A stretch of 64,000 nucleotides of DNA from Micromonospora echinaurantiaca (GTDB lineage Bacteria > Actinomycetota > Actinomycetes > Mycobacteriales > Micromonosporaceae). The notes under the pieces were generated by a model that was given only the letters and a program-made list of their open reading frames with translations, was not told the DNA's origin and did no database searches. How positions within the stretch are numbered: position 1 is the first letter of the stretch; the number at the start of each line of letters is the position of its first letter. The stretch covers positions 2,554,501 to 2,618,500 of the forward strand of contig NZ_LT607750.1 in assembly GCF_900090235.1 (NCBI RefSeq). The letters run 5' to 3'. Shown in pieces: positions 52,129 to 60,726 of this stretch. The position numbers were made by a program, and so were the translations under genes.

Positions 52129-53436
52129 TCAGCCGTCCCCCGGCACCCGCAGCACGGCGGCCCGCACCGCGTCGTCGGCGTCGGCGGGCACGCAGCGCAG
52201 GTCCAGCAGCAGCCGGCCGCGCACCACCCGGCCGAGCACCGGCGGGTCGCCGGTGCGCAGCGGCTCGGCGTACCGCTCGGGCAGGCTCAACGCCCACGAG
52301 TCCAGCTCCACGCCGGGGGCGCCGCCGCCACCGACCACCGCGGCGGCCGGCACCACCTCGGCCTTGCAGCCGTCGGCGGCGAGCCGGTCGCGCAACCGTT
52401 CGGTCCGCTCCCGCAGGGCACCGGCGTCCGCGTGCAGCGCCGCCCGGGTCGGGGTGTCCGGGTCACCCACGGTGGCGGCCAGCGCGGCCAGGGTCAGCTT
52501 GTCCACCCGCAGCGCCCGGGCGAGCGGGTGCCGGCGCAGCCGCTCGACCAGGTCGGCGGCGCCGAGCAGCAGCCCGGCCTGCGGGCCGCCGAGCAGCTTG
52601 TCGCCGCTGGCGGTGACCAGCGCCGCGCCGGCGCGCAGGGTGCTCGCCGCGTCCGGCTCGTCGGGCAGCAGCGGATCCGGGGCGAGCAGCCCGGAGCCGA
52701 TGTCGGCCACCACCGGCACGCCCAGGGTGGCCAGGGCGCGCACCGGCACCGCCGAGGTGAAGCCGGTGACCTGGAAGTTCGACGGATGCACCTTCAGCAC
52801 GAAACCGGTCCGCGGGCCGATCGCGGCGGCGTAGTCGGCCAGCGTGGTGCGGTTGGTGGTGCCCACCTCGCGCAGCCGGGCGCCGGTGCTCTCCAGCAGG
52901 TCCGGCAGCCGGAACCCGTCGCCGATCTCCACCAGCTCGCCCCGGCTGACCACGATCTCGCCGCCGGCGGCCAGCGCGGTGGCGGCCAGCACCAGCGCCG
53001 CCGCGCCGTTGTTCACCACGTGCACCGCACCGGCGTCCGGCACCGCGGCCGCGAGGGCGTCCAGAGCGTCCCGGCCGCGCCGCGCCCGCCGGCCGGTGCG
53101 CAGGTCGAGTTCCACATCGGTGTGTCCGGCGGCGGCGATCACCGCGGCGAGCGCGGCCGGCGACAGCGCGGCCCGGCCCAGGTTGGTGTGCAGCACCACC
53201 CCGGTGGCGTTCAGCACCGCCCGGGGTGCCGCCGCGGGCAGCGCGGCGAGCGCGGCGTCGCGTACCTCGTCGGGGCTGAGCTCGCCGCGCCGGGCCCGCT
53301 CCTGGGCGCGGCGGACGGCGGCCATGACCCGGTCCCGGCCGAACGTGCCGGTGGCGGCGGCCAGCGCGGGGTCGGCGAGCAGCGCGTCGGTGCGCGGCAC
53401 CCGCCGCCGCGGATCGGCGCCGCCGTCCCCTGTCAC
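52129..53436 (-). CDS. selA: L-seryl-tRNA(Sec) selenium transferase
   Basis: This 435-residue PLP enzyme converts Ser-tRNA-Sec to Sec-tRNA-Sec with selenophosphate. It has the SelA series GVVLHTNLGRAALS, EIGDGFRLPDLL, VGTTNRTTLADYA, VADIGSGLLAP and SGDKLLGGPQAG with the PLP lysine near residue 285. GTG 53436 follows GGGGAGATGAC; a frame to 53505 would overlap the tRNA. It lies 17 bases behind selC and 3 bases before selB. selD for selenophosphate is not in the window. Confidence 0.96.
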   Translation of the reverse strand: MTGDGGADPRRRVPRTDALLADPALAAATGTFGRDRVMAAVRRAQERARRGELSPDEVRDAALAALPAAAPRAVLNATGVVLHTNLGRAALSPAALAAVIAAAGHTDVELDLRTGRRARRGRDALDALAAAVPDAGAVHVVNNGAAALVLAATALAAGGEIVVSRGELVEIGDGFRLPDLLESTGARLREVGTTNRTTLADYAAAIGPRTGFVLKVHPSNFQVTGFTSAVPVRALATLGVPVVADIGSGLLAPDPLLPDEPDAASTLRAGAALVTASGDKLLGGPQAGLLLGAADLVERLRRHPLARALRVDKLTLAALAATVGDPDTPTRAALHADAGALRERTERLRDRLAADGCKAEVVPAAAVVGGGGAPGVELDSWALSLPERYAEPLRTGDPPVLGRVVRGRLLLDLRCVPADADDAVRAAVLRVPGDG

Positions 53437-53453
53437 GTCATCTCCCCGCTGCT

Positions 53454-53549
53454 TGGCGGAGACGGACGGGAATCGAACCCGCCTGGCCCGGGTCCCGGAC
53501 CACACCGGTTTTGAAGACCGGGAGGGGCACCAGCCGCCTGAACGCCTCC
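53454..53549 (-). tRNA. selC: tRNA-Sec (anticodon UCA)
   Basis: A 96-nt minus-strand tRNA with an encoded CCA end (53454-53456). The anticodon stem CCGGT/ACCGG encloses CTTCAAA, anticodon UCA. A long variable arm (around GGTCCGGGACCCGGGCC) and a T-arm CGGGTTCGATTCCCG are present; the long arm and extended acceptor/T stack fit selenocysteine tRNA. It sits directly ahead of selA and selB and behind the fdh genes, on the same strand. The acceptor 8th pair looks weak. Confidence 0.95.
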
Positions 53550-53594
53550 ACGGAGCATTTGACCACAGCGGCGGCGGGGCCGCGCGGAGAAGGG

Positions 53595-54791
53595 TCAGCC
53601 CTCCCCCGCGGCCCGGGCCAACCGTTCGCGTTGCGGCACCACCGTGTACTTCGGATCCCTCGCCGAGGCGACGCCGCCGTAGAAGATGCCGAACCGGGTC
53701 GCCACCGACGCGGCCAGCAGCGCCGCGCCGGAGAGCGCGGCGACCGTCCGGCTGCGCCCGCCGAGGACCGCGCCGGCCACCCCGGCCGCGGTCAGCGCCC
53801 GCCCGGCCCGCAGCAGCCGGCCCGCCCGGCCGATCCGGTACGGCTCGCTGAGCAGCCCGAGCCGGGTCTCCACCCGGTGCGAGCCGTACAGTTCCAGCGC
53901 CGCCCCGGCGACCGCCATCCGCCGCGCCGGCCCGGCCTGCTCGGGCGGCGCGGCGAGCAGACCCACCCCGGCGCCGCTGGCCAGGGCGCTGCCCGCGAAG
54001 ACCACCGGCAGCTCCGGGTACGCCTCGTGCCAGGACGGCACGGCCGTGTCGGCCAGCAGCACCCCGGTGTACGTGGCCAGCGCCGGTGCGGTCGCCGCGG
54101 CGGCCAGGCCGGCGGCGTGCCCCACCGGTGGCAGCACCCGCCGGACCAGCCCGGGCAGACCGTTCCCGGGCAGCCAGGGCGCGGCCTCGGCGACCGCCGC
54201 CACGCCGGCGGCCGGCCCGAACGCGGCGAGGATCCAGGTGCCCACCGACATCGGCGAGGTCGGCTTGGCCACCCGCAGCATGTGGTGGAACCGGGCCGGC
54301 CGGCCCAGGTCATGGATCAGGAAGCCGGTGCTGGCGCCGACCGCAGCCAGCGCGGCGACCCGCCCGGCCCGACGCAGCGCCGGCCGGCCGGTCAGCTGAC
54401 CGCCCGCGGCCAGCAGCGACGAACCGGCCGCCAGACCGCCGGTGAACAGGTACGCCGCGATGTCCCACTTCCACACCGGGGGCTTCAGCACCGGCCGGCC
54501 GTAGTAGGAGGTGAACTCGGCCTCCGGGACGGTGAGGTCCTCGCCGCCGCGCCGGCGCCGCCCGCCCCGGCGCCGCTCGGTCGGGGCGGCCGGGGTCGCC
54601 GGGGACGGCGCCAGGCCCGCCGCGGCAGCCTCCGCGTCGCTGCGCGCCGCACCGGCCCCGGTGCCGGTGGACCGCCCACCCGCCCCCGCCGGATCACCCG
54701 ACCCGCCGGGACCGGTTGCCGCCGGCCCGGCGTCAGCGGCCAGGCGGTCACGGAAACGGCGGAACCGGTCACCGACCGGGCGGTCACTCAC
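53595..54791 (-). CDS. NrfD-type membrane subunit of formate dehydrogenase
   Basis: This 398-residue protein is the quinone-reactive NrfD/PsrC-type integral membrane subunit. A ~95-residue Pro/Gly/Arg-rich cytoplasmic N-terminus precedes about eight helices; WDIAAYLFTGGLAAGSSLLAAGGQ and FLIHDLGRPARFHHMLRVAKPTSPMSVGTWIL are family signatures. It would take electrons from the FeS subunit to menaquinone. GTG 54791 overlaps the FeS subunit stop (GTGA). It ends 45 bases before the selC 5' end. The long tail at the start is unusual in length. Confidence 0.9.
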   Translation of the reverse strand: MSDRPVGDRFRRFRDRLAADAGPAATGPGGSGDPAGAGGRSTGTGAGAARSDAEAAAAGLAPSPATPAAPTERRRGGRRRRGGEDLTVPEAEFTSYYGRPVLKPPVWKWDIAAYLFTGGLAAGSSLLAAGGQLTGRPALRRAGRVAALAAVGASTGFLIHDLGRPARFHHMLRVAKPTSPMSVGTWILAAFGPAAGVAAVAEAAPWLPGNGLPGLVRRVLPPVGHAAGLAAAATAPALATYTGVLLADTAVPSWHEAYPELPVVFAGSALASGAGVGLLAAPPEQAGPARRMAVAGAALELYGSHRVETRLGLLSEPYRIGRAGRLLRAGRALTAAGVAGAVLGGRSRTVAALSGAALLAASVATRFGIFYGGVASARDPKYTVVPQRERLARAAGEG

Positions 54792-55867
54792 GACGAACCT
54801 CCGACGAACGCGGCGACGGCGGCCGCCGCCATGGCCAACGCGGCCAGGCCGGCCCGCTTCCACATCTTCGGCAGGTCCCGGGTGGTCACCACCGGGTCCG
54901 GCGGCAGCCCGTACACCTCGGGCTCGTCCAGCAGCAGGAAGAAGGCACCGTCGCCGCCGACCCCGTCGGTCGGGTCGTGCCCGTACAGCCGCGCCTCCGG
55001 CACGCCCCGCGCGTGCAGGGTGGCCACCCGGGCGGCGGCCCGCTCGCGCAGTTCCTCCAGCTCGCCGTACTGGATGGACTCGGTCGGGCAGGCCTGCGCG
55101 CAGGCCGGGGTCATCCCGGCGCCGATCCGGTCGTAGCAGAGCGTGCACTTCCACGCCCGGCCGTCACCCTTGCGCTGGTCGATGACCCCGTACGGGCAGG
55201 CCGAGATGCAGTAGCCGCAGCCGTTGCAGATGTCCTCCTGCACCACCACCGTGCCGAACTCGGTGCGGAACAGCGACCCGGTCGGGCAGACGTCCAGGCA
55301 GGCCGCGTGGGTGCAGTGCTTGCAGACGTCGGACATCATCAGCCAGCGGAAGTCGGTGCGCCCCTCGGCGCTGCCGGTCCGCCCCGGCGGCCCGTCCCCG
55401 GGCATGCCGAGGAACTGCGTCCCGGACGCCGTCGCCGCGACCCCCGCCGCCGGACCGCCGGCCATCCGGGCCGCGGCCTCCGGCGAGCCGGGCGGCACCC
55501 CCGGGTCGGTGCCGGTGGGGTTGCCGGTGCCCGCGGCCACCGCCGCCGACGAGGCGCTCACCGAACCGCCGGTCGGGTTGCCGGCGAACGGGGGCGTCCG
55601 GTGACCGGCCGGGCGGGCCTGCTCGACGAAGGCGACGTGCCGCCACGAGTTGGCGGTCAGCGCGCCGGTGTTGTCGTACGACATGCCCAGCAGGTCCAGC
55701 CCGGAGCCGGGCACGTCGTTCCACTCCTTGCAGGCCACCTCGCACGCCTTGCAGCCGATGCAGACGCTGGTGTCGGTGAAGAAGCCCATCCGCGGCGGCG
55801 CGCCGGACCAGCCCGCGTCCGGCGCCGGGTCCAGCGGGCCGTAGAAACTGTTCGGGCCGGGGCTCAT
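54788..55867 (-). CDS. iron-sulfur subunit of formate dehydrogenase
   Basis: This 359-residue electron-transfer subunit has four ferredoxin-like Cys clusters: CIGCKACEVAC near the N-terminus, CKHCTHAACLDVCPTG, CNGCGYCISACPYG and CYDRIGAGMTPACAQACP, as in FdhB/FdnH. A long Gly/Ser/Pro insertion (about residues 80-150) separates the first cluster from the rest. A C-terminal hydrophobic segment may anchor it in the membrane. Its ATG overlaps the stop of the catalytic subunit and its stop overlaps the NrfD start, so all three are coupled. Confidence 0.94.
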   Translation of the reverse strand: MSPGPNSFYGPLDPAPDAGWSGAPPRMGFFTDTSVCIGCKACEVACKEWNDVPGSGLDLLGMSYDNTGALTANSWRHVAFVEQARPAGHRTPPFAGNPTGGSVSASSAAVAAGTGNPTGTDPGVPPGSPEAAARMAGGPAAGVAATASGTQFLGMPGDGPPGRTGSAEGRTDFRWLMMSDVCKHCTHAACLDVCPTGSLFRTEFGTVVVQEDICNGCGYCISACPYGVIDQRKGDGRAWKCTLCYDRIGAGMTPACAQACPTESIQYGELEELRERAAARVATLHARGVPEARLYGHDPTDGVGGDGAFFLLLDEPEVYGLPPDPVVTTRDLPKMWKRAGLAALAMAAAAVAAFVGGSS

Positions 55868-58800
55868 CGCGGCCCGCCCCCGTCCGGGCGGGGCTGGGCG
55901 GCGGGGCGCGCGCCGGGGGTGACGACCGGCGGGTGCGGACCGGGGTCGGCGCCCGGTTCCAGGCCGGCCCGGCGCCGGTAGTCGGCCACCAGGTCCAGCA
56001 GCGCCGGCCCGGCGGGCCGCCGGCCCGGTCGTACGTCGCAGGTACCGATCTTGCTCTCCTGGATCAGCACGTTCGGGTCGAGGGTGATCCCGAACAAATC
56101 GTTGGCCGAGTCGCCGGTGACCAGCCCCTCACCGCCGAAGTGGTACGGCAGCCACACCTGGTGGATGGTCCGGCCGTCCACCCGCAGCGGGCTGAGCCGG
56201 TCGGTGACCAGCACCTTCGCCTCGATCACCGCCCGCCCGCTGACCAGGTGCGCCCAGCCCAGGTGGGCCAGCCCCACCTCGCCGGCCAACTCCGGGGACA
56301 CCTCGACGAACATCTCCGGCTGCAACTCGGCCAGCGGCCGGACAGTGCGGCTCATCCCGCCCGCGGTGTGGTGCTCGGTGAGCCGGCTGACCGTGAACAC
56401 GTACGGGAACACCTGACTGTGCTCGGCCGGCGGGCTGGGGTTCACCGAGTTCACCGGGTGCGCGTACACCTTGCGGGTCGGGTTGGCCTGCTGCCGGTAG
56501 AGCGGGTTGCGCACCGGCGACTCGGCCGGCTCGTAGTGCGTCGGCAGCGGGCCGTCGATCAGCCCGCGCGGCACGTACAGCCAGCCCTTGCCGTCGCTCT
56601 GCATGACGAACGCGTCGTCACCGGCGATCCCGGCCGGGCCGGACGTGCCCTCCGGCGGCCGGTACGTCGGCGGTTTGGTCTTCTCGAAGTCCGGCACGTC
56701 GTAGCCGGTCCACTCGCCGGCGTCGGCGTCCCACCAGACGTACTTCTTCCGCTCGCTCCACGGCCGCCCCTGTGGGTCGGCGGAGGCGCGGTTGTAGAGG
56801 GTGCGCCGGTTGGCCGGCCACGCCCAGCCCCACTCGCCGGCCACCCAGTTCTGCTCGTGCCCGGGCTTGCGGCGGGCCGCCTGGTTGACGCCGTCGGCGT
56901 ACACGCCGGTGTAGATCCAGCAGCCCACGGCGGTGGAACCGTCGTCGCGCGCCTCGGTGAACGACGACAACGGGCGGCGGGTCGCCACCTCGTACCCGTT
57001 GATCTCGCGCAGCACCGCCTCGGCGCTCGGCTCGGCCAACGGACCGTCCGTGGGATAGTCCCAGGCCAGATCGAGCAGGGCCCGGTCGCGGGGGTGCGGG
57101 GAGCCGGCCAGCTTCTCCCGCAGCTTGCGCCCCAGGTGGTAGAAGAACCACAGCTCGGAACGGCAGTCGCCCGGCGGGTCGAGCGCCTTCTCCCGCCACT
57201 GCAGCAGCCGCTGGGTCTGGGTGAAGGTGCCCTCCTTCTCCACGTGCGACGCGGCGGGCAGGAAGAACACCTCGGTGCGGCACTCCTGCGGGACGATCTC
57301 GCCGGTGGCCACCTCGGGGCTGTTCCGCCAGAACGTGGCACTTTCGATCATGAACAGGTCGCGGACCACCAGCCAGTCCAGGTTCGCCATGCCGAGCCGC
57401 TGCGCCCGGCCGTGCGCCGAGCCGACCGCCGGGTTCTGGCCGAGCAGGAAGTAGCCCTTCACCTTGCCGTCGATCATGTTCAGTACCTGCTGGTAGGTGC
57501 CGTGGTCGCCGGTCATCCGGGGCAGGTAGCCGTAGCAGAAGTCGTTCTCCGGCGTCGCCGCGTCCCCCCAGTACGCCTTGAGCAGGCTGGCGCCGTAGGC
57601 CCGCGCGTTGCCCCAGAACCCCTTCTGGCCGGGGTGCCGGATGCTGTCCACCCACTGGTCGAAGGTCGGGTGGTCGGCGTGGTGCGGCATCGGCAGGTAG
57701 CCGGGCAGGAGGTTGAACAGCGTCGGGATGTCGGTGGAGCCCTGGATGCTGGCGTGCCCGCGCAGCGCCAGCACCCCACCACCGGGCCGGCCCACGTTGC
57801 CCAGCAGCAGCTGGATGATCGCGCCGGTGCGGATGTACTGCACGCCGACGCTGTGCTGGGTCCAACCGACCGAGTAGATCAGCACGCCGGTGCGCTCCCG
57901 GCCGGAGTTCTCCGTCCAGGCCCGCGCCAGCTCGAGGAACTTCTCCCGCGGTACGCCGCAAACCCGCTCCACCATCTCCGGGGTGTAGCGGGCGAAGTGC
58001 CGCTTGAGGATCTGGTAGACGCAGCGCGGGTGCTGCAACGTCTCGTCCCGCTGGTTGCGGCCCGAGATCGGCGCGCCGTGCGACTCGTGCCGCAACCCGG
58101 CCGCGCTGTCCCGCTCCCTGTCGGTCTCCTCCGCCGCCGTCCCGGCCCGGGTCTCCTGGCCCGCGTACTGCCAGCTGGTCCGCTGGTACGTGCCGGTGTC
58201 CGGGTCGTAGCCGGAGAAGAACCCGTCCCCGTCCTCGGCGTCGACGAAGTCCTCGCTGACGATCGTCGCGGCGTTGGTGTACGCCAGTACGTACTCCCGG
58301 AAGTCCAGCTCGTTGCTCAGGATGTAGTTCACCACCCCGCCGAGCAGGGCGATGTCCGAGCCGGCCCGGATCGGCAGGTACGTGTCGGCGAGCGCGCTGG
58401 TCCGGGTGAACCGCGGATCGACGTGGAAGACCTTGGCGCCGCGCCGCTTGGCCTCCATCACCCACTGGAAGCCCACCGGGTGGGCCTCGGCCATGTTCGA
58501 GCCCTGGATGACGATGACGTCAGCGTTCGCCACGTCCTGCTGGAAGTCCGTCGCGCCGCCGCGACCGAAGCTGGTCCCCAGACCGGGGACGGTGGCGGAG
58601 TGTCAAATCCGGGCCTGGTTCTCGATCTGGAGCGCCCCCATCGCGGTGAACAGCTTCTTGATGAGGTAGTTCTCCTCGTTGTCCAGCGTCGCCCCGCCCA
58701 GGCTGGAGATGCCCAGGGTGCGGTTCAGCGGCCGGCCCTCGCTGTCCACGTCCTCCCAGGTCTGCTCACGCGCGGCGAGCACCCGGTCGGCGATCATGTC

Positions 58801-59175
58801 GAGCGCGACGTCGAGGTCCAGGTCCTCCCACTCCGTGGCGTACGGCCGGCGGTAGCGGACCTTCGTCTGCCGCAGCGGGCTGGTCACCAGGCTCTTGCTG
58901 GCCGCACCCTTCGGGCAGAGCCGGCCACGGGAGATGGGGCTGTCCGGGTCGCCCTCGATCTGGCTGACCCGGTTGTCCTTGACGTACACCCGCTGCCCGC
59001 AGCCCACCGCACAGTAGGGGCAGACCGAGCGGGCCACGCTGTCGGCGGTCTCGGTACGCGCGGTCAACTCCGCCGAACGCGTCGACTGCGCCGCGGCGCC
59101 CCGGCCCAGCGGGTCGGTGCCGGTGAGCTGCCGGTAGACCGGCCAACCCTGGATGAAGGTACGGATGCCCACCAC
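55864..59175 (-). CDS. fdhA: selenocysteine formate dehydrogenase, catalytic subunit
   Basis: Read through one TGA, this is a 1,103-residue molybdopterin formate dehydrogenase that oxidises formate to CO2. The N-terminal 4Fe-4S site is Cys52, Cys55, Cys59 and Cys87 (CPYCAVGC, GRLCPKG). The TGA at 58603-58605 encodes residue 191 in QARI-U-HSATVPGLGTSFGRGGATDF, exactly where formate dehydrogenases have Sec or Cys. A SECIS-like hairpin follows at 58574-58590. GTG 59175 is chosen for AAGGGGGG upstream; ATG 59214 is the alternative. There is no twin-arginine signal, so the active site probably faces the cytoplasm. The stop overlaps the FeS subunit start. Confidence 0.95.
58574..58605 (-). promoter_or_regulatory. 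UGA Sec codon and SECIS-like hairpin
   Basis: On the minus strand the UGA (58605-58603) is followed after 12 nt by a perfect 6-bp stem GUCCCC/GGGGAC (58590-58574) with a GGUCU loop. The loop matches the conserved apical GGUCU of bacterial formate dehydrogenase SECIS elements bound by SelB. It lies within the coding sequence as in other bacteria. Confidence 0.88.
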
Positions 59176-59268
59176 GCCACCCCCCTTCGCCCCCGACGCC
59201 GACCCCTCGAACATAGGCCAGCCGACGCCCGTTCGCGACCGCTCTGACCGATCTTCACGTCCCGGAGA

Positions 59269-59311
59269 CAGCGCCGCCCCCGCGGCCTTGTGGGCTGCGG
59301 GGGCGGCGCTG
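59269..59311. repeat. 15-bp perfect hairpin upstream of fdhA
   Basis: Exact arms (59269-59283 and 59297-59311, CAGCGCCGCCCCCGC) with a 13-nt loop, 94 bases upstream of the fdhA start. There is no gene upstream on the minus strand for more than 800 bases that would need a terminator here, so it may lie in the fdh leader. Confidence 0.6.
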
Positions 59312-59569
59312 GGGTGTCGGTGTGCAGGTCGCCTCTCGGCGAGTGGCGCGACGCGGCTCCAGCCGGACGGTATTCCGCGAAGGCTATAGAGGTGAGGCCC
59401 GGGGACACTGAGTCACACCGACACTGGTCTCAACCGGGTAGTGGGTCGGGTTGTTCCCGCTTGCTGGACTGGTTTCGTGCCGGGTGGCGGTCGGCCGCCC
59501 GCGCCCCTTGGCTGCACGGCATCGTCCGTCGGCCGGGCCTTCGGGCGCCGATGTTGCGGTGGTCGGGGC

Positions 59570-59640
59570 TGTGGCCTGGTGCGTCGGGGGCGCGGTTGGG
59601 GGTGTGGCCTGGTGCGTTGGGGACAAGGTTGGGGGTGTGG
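59570..59640. repeat. 33-bp tandem repeat
   Basis: The word TGTGGCC recurs at 59570, 59603 and 59636, a period of exactly 33 bp; the units share TGTGGCCTGGTGCGT and GGTTGGGG with a few changes. The third copy runs into the left arm of the 70-bp hairpin element at 59634. Confidence 0.65.
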
Positions 59641-59703
59641 CCCGCCGTGCCCGGCTCCGGGCGGTCAGGCTTGATCCCTGCGCCGGGCACAGCGGGCCAC
59701 ACC
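59634..59703 (+). repeat. 70-bp hairpin element, copy A
   Basis: Arms 59634-59654 and 59683-59703 are complementary at 20 of 21 positions. The 28-nt loop (59655-59682, containing GGTCAGGCTTGATCCCTG) is identical, in reverse complement, to the loop of copy B at 61904-61931. The element is therefore a repeat family member rather than a simple terminator. Confidence 0.8.
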
Positions 59704-59780
59704 CCTGTCCCGGTCGAGCCTTGACCGCCGGTCACGGTCGTGGGTCGCGCCTCGAGCTGTCCGCGTGGGTGCGGGGCTGC

Positions 59781-59841
59781 TGGCAGAGATCTTGGGCAGT
59801 TCCGGTTCGCGGCTGACGGTAACTGTCCAAGATCTCTGCCA
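59781..59841. repeat. 61-bp hairpin element
   Basis: Arms 59781-59801 and 59821-59841 match at 20 of 21 positions (starting TGGCAGAGATCTTGG) around a 19-nt loop. It is relatively AT-rich and does not follow a gene end directly, suggesting a REP-like element. Confidence 0.72.
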
Positions 59842-60008
59842 GGCCGCCGGTGTCAGCGCGCGCCGCTGCCGCCGCCGTTCCGGGGTCGGCGGGGATCGGT
59901 TCGGTTCCGCGGAGTGCCGGCACCCGGTGGCAGGTGCCGGTCGGCCTGCTGCGAAGACGCCGCTGGCCAGCGCCCGCGATCGGGGGCCGGCCCGAGTCCG
60001 GGTATGCC

Positions 60009-60043
60009 GCAGGGCCGGCACCCGTGGTGGGTGCTGGCCCTGC
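60009..60043. repeat. 15-bp-stem hairpin
   Basis: GCAGGGCCGGCACCC (60009-60023) pairs with 60029-60043 at 14 of 15 positions with a 5-nt loop. A related smaller hairpin with the same CCGGCACC word is at 59917-59940. It lies just beyond the terminator of the lysozyme-like gene. Confidence 0.55.
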
Positions 60044-60057
60044 GGTCGGTGGATGTG

Positions 60058-60092
60058 CTGCTGGCCGACACCCAATGGGTGTCGGCCAGCAG
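60058..60092 (-). terminator. 16-bp terminator hairpin of the lysozyme-like gene
   Basis: CTGCTGGCCGACACCC (60058-60073) and its exact complement (60077-60092) leave a 3-nt AAT loop, 40 bases past the stop of the minus-strand gene ending at 60133. This is the strongest simple hairpin in the window. A U-run is absent. Confidence 0.75.
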
Positions 60093-60132
60093 TCCCCCTA
60101 TGCGGAAAGTCAGTCCTGCGTGTGTTGGGTTG

Positions 60133-60726
60133 TCAGTTGTTCCAGTGCTCGGCGACGAGGTCGGCGGCCTGCTGCTCCCACTGGGCGTAGTGGAACGGGT
60201 AAGCCGACACCTGCACCGTCTGGGCGGCCTTGGTCAGCGGCATGTCCTGCCAACCGTCGACCTGCTTGAGGCCCTTCAGGAACGCCTTGGTCGAGTACTC
60301 GGGGTCGGTGATCTGCTCGACCGTGCCCCAACCGCTGGACGGGCGCTGCTGGAACAGGCCCTGCGAGTCATGGTCGTTGCGCTCACCCAGGTGACCCAGG
60401 TTCTCCAGCTTCGACTCCTGCAGCGCGGTCGCGATCGCCACCACCGCCGCGCGCTCGTCCATGTCGGACTTCTTCGTCGCCGCGATGATCGCCTTCACGT
60501 TCTCCACCTGCTCACCGTCGAGCTCGATGCGCGACTGCTCACCCTGCACACCATGCGGGATCAGCTTCGCCTTGTCGACACCCGGCTTGTCAGCCTGCAC
60601 CACGGCAACCGGCTTCACGGCCTCGACCGACGCGGCCTCGGCGTTCGTGGCGGGGCCGGCGAAGATGCCACCGGCGAAAGCCAGACCAGCAATACCCAGA
60701 ACGCTCTTACGCATGATCGTGTTCAT
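60133..60726 (-). CDS. secreted lysozyme-like/transglycosylase-like protein
   Basis: This 197-residue exported protein has a signal peptide (about 1-31, IMRKSVLGIAGLAFAGGIFAG, then NAEA) and a C-terminal domain with AAVVAIATALQESKLENLGH, DHDSQGLFQQRPSSGWGT and DPEYSTKAFLKGLKQVDGWQ. The QES and GLFQQRPS series is common in actinobacterial proteins of the lysozyme/SLT superfamily, with Glu in QESKL as the likely catalytic acid. It should act on peptidoglycan. ATG 60726 follows GGAGCTTTGTG; ATG 60714 is also possible. It is isolated in repeat-rich DNA. Confidence 0.85.
   Translation of the reverse strand: MNTIMRKSVLGIAGLAFAGGIFAGPATNAEAASVEAVKPVAVVQADKPGVDKAKLIPHGVQGEQSRIELDGEQVENVKAIIAATKKSDMDERAAVVAIATALQESKLENLGHLGERNDHDSQGLFQQRPSSGWGTVEQITDPEYSTKAFLKGLKQVDGWQDMPLTKAAQTVQVSAYPFHYAQWEQQAADLVAEHWNN

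Larger units (their letters stand above)
59176..60132. other. 957-bp gap filled with hairpins
   Basis: No gene is supported; all open frames are Arg/Pro-rich shadows. The region contains the fdhA promoter area at its left, then hairpins at 59269-59311, 59634-59703, 59781-59841, 59917-59940, 60009-60043 and 60058-60092, plus a 33-bp tandem repeat at 59570-59640. Such hairpin density over under 1 kb is unlike the rest of the window. Confidence 0.6.

Noticed and set aside
50110..53514. A 1,134-codon plus-strand frame
   Set aside because: It lies antisense to selB and selA, whose motifs are complete, and its product is low-complexity.
55864..58533. Formate dehydrogenase as two separate genes or a pseudogene
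   Set aside because: The break is a single TGA at the Sec position, with SECIS, selA, selB and tRNA-Sec next to it, so one Sec-containing gene explains it better.
55933..59247. A 1,104-codon plus-strand frame
   Set aside because: It is antisense to the formate dehydrogenase subunit and has no recognisable domain.
59430..59735. A minus-strand frame with 11-residue repeats (GHTPN-type)
   Set aside because: The repeats come from the 33-bp DNA tandem repeat and hairpin copy A; no start site or conservation sign supports coding.
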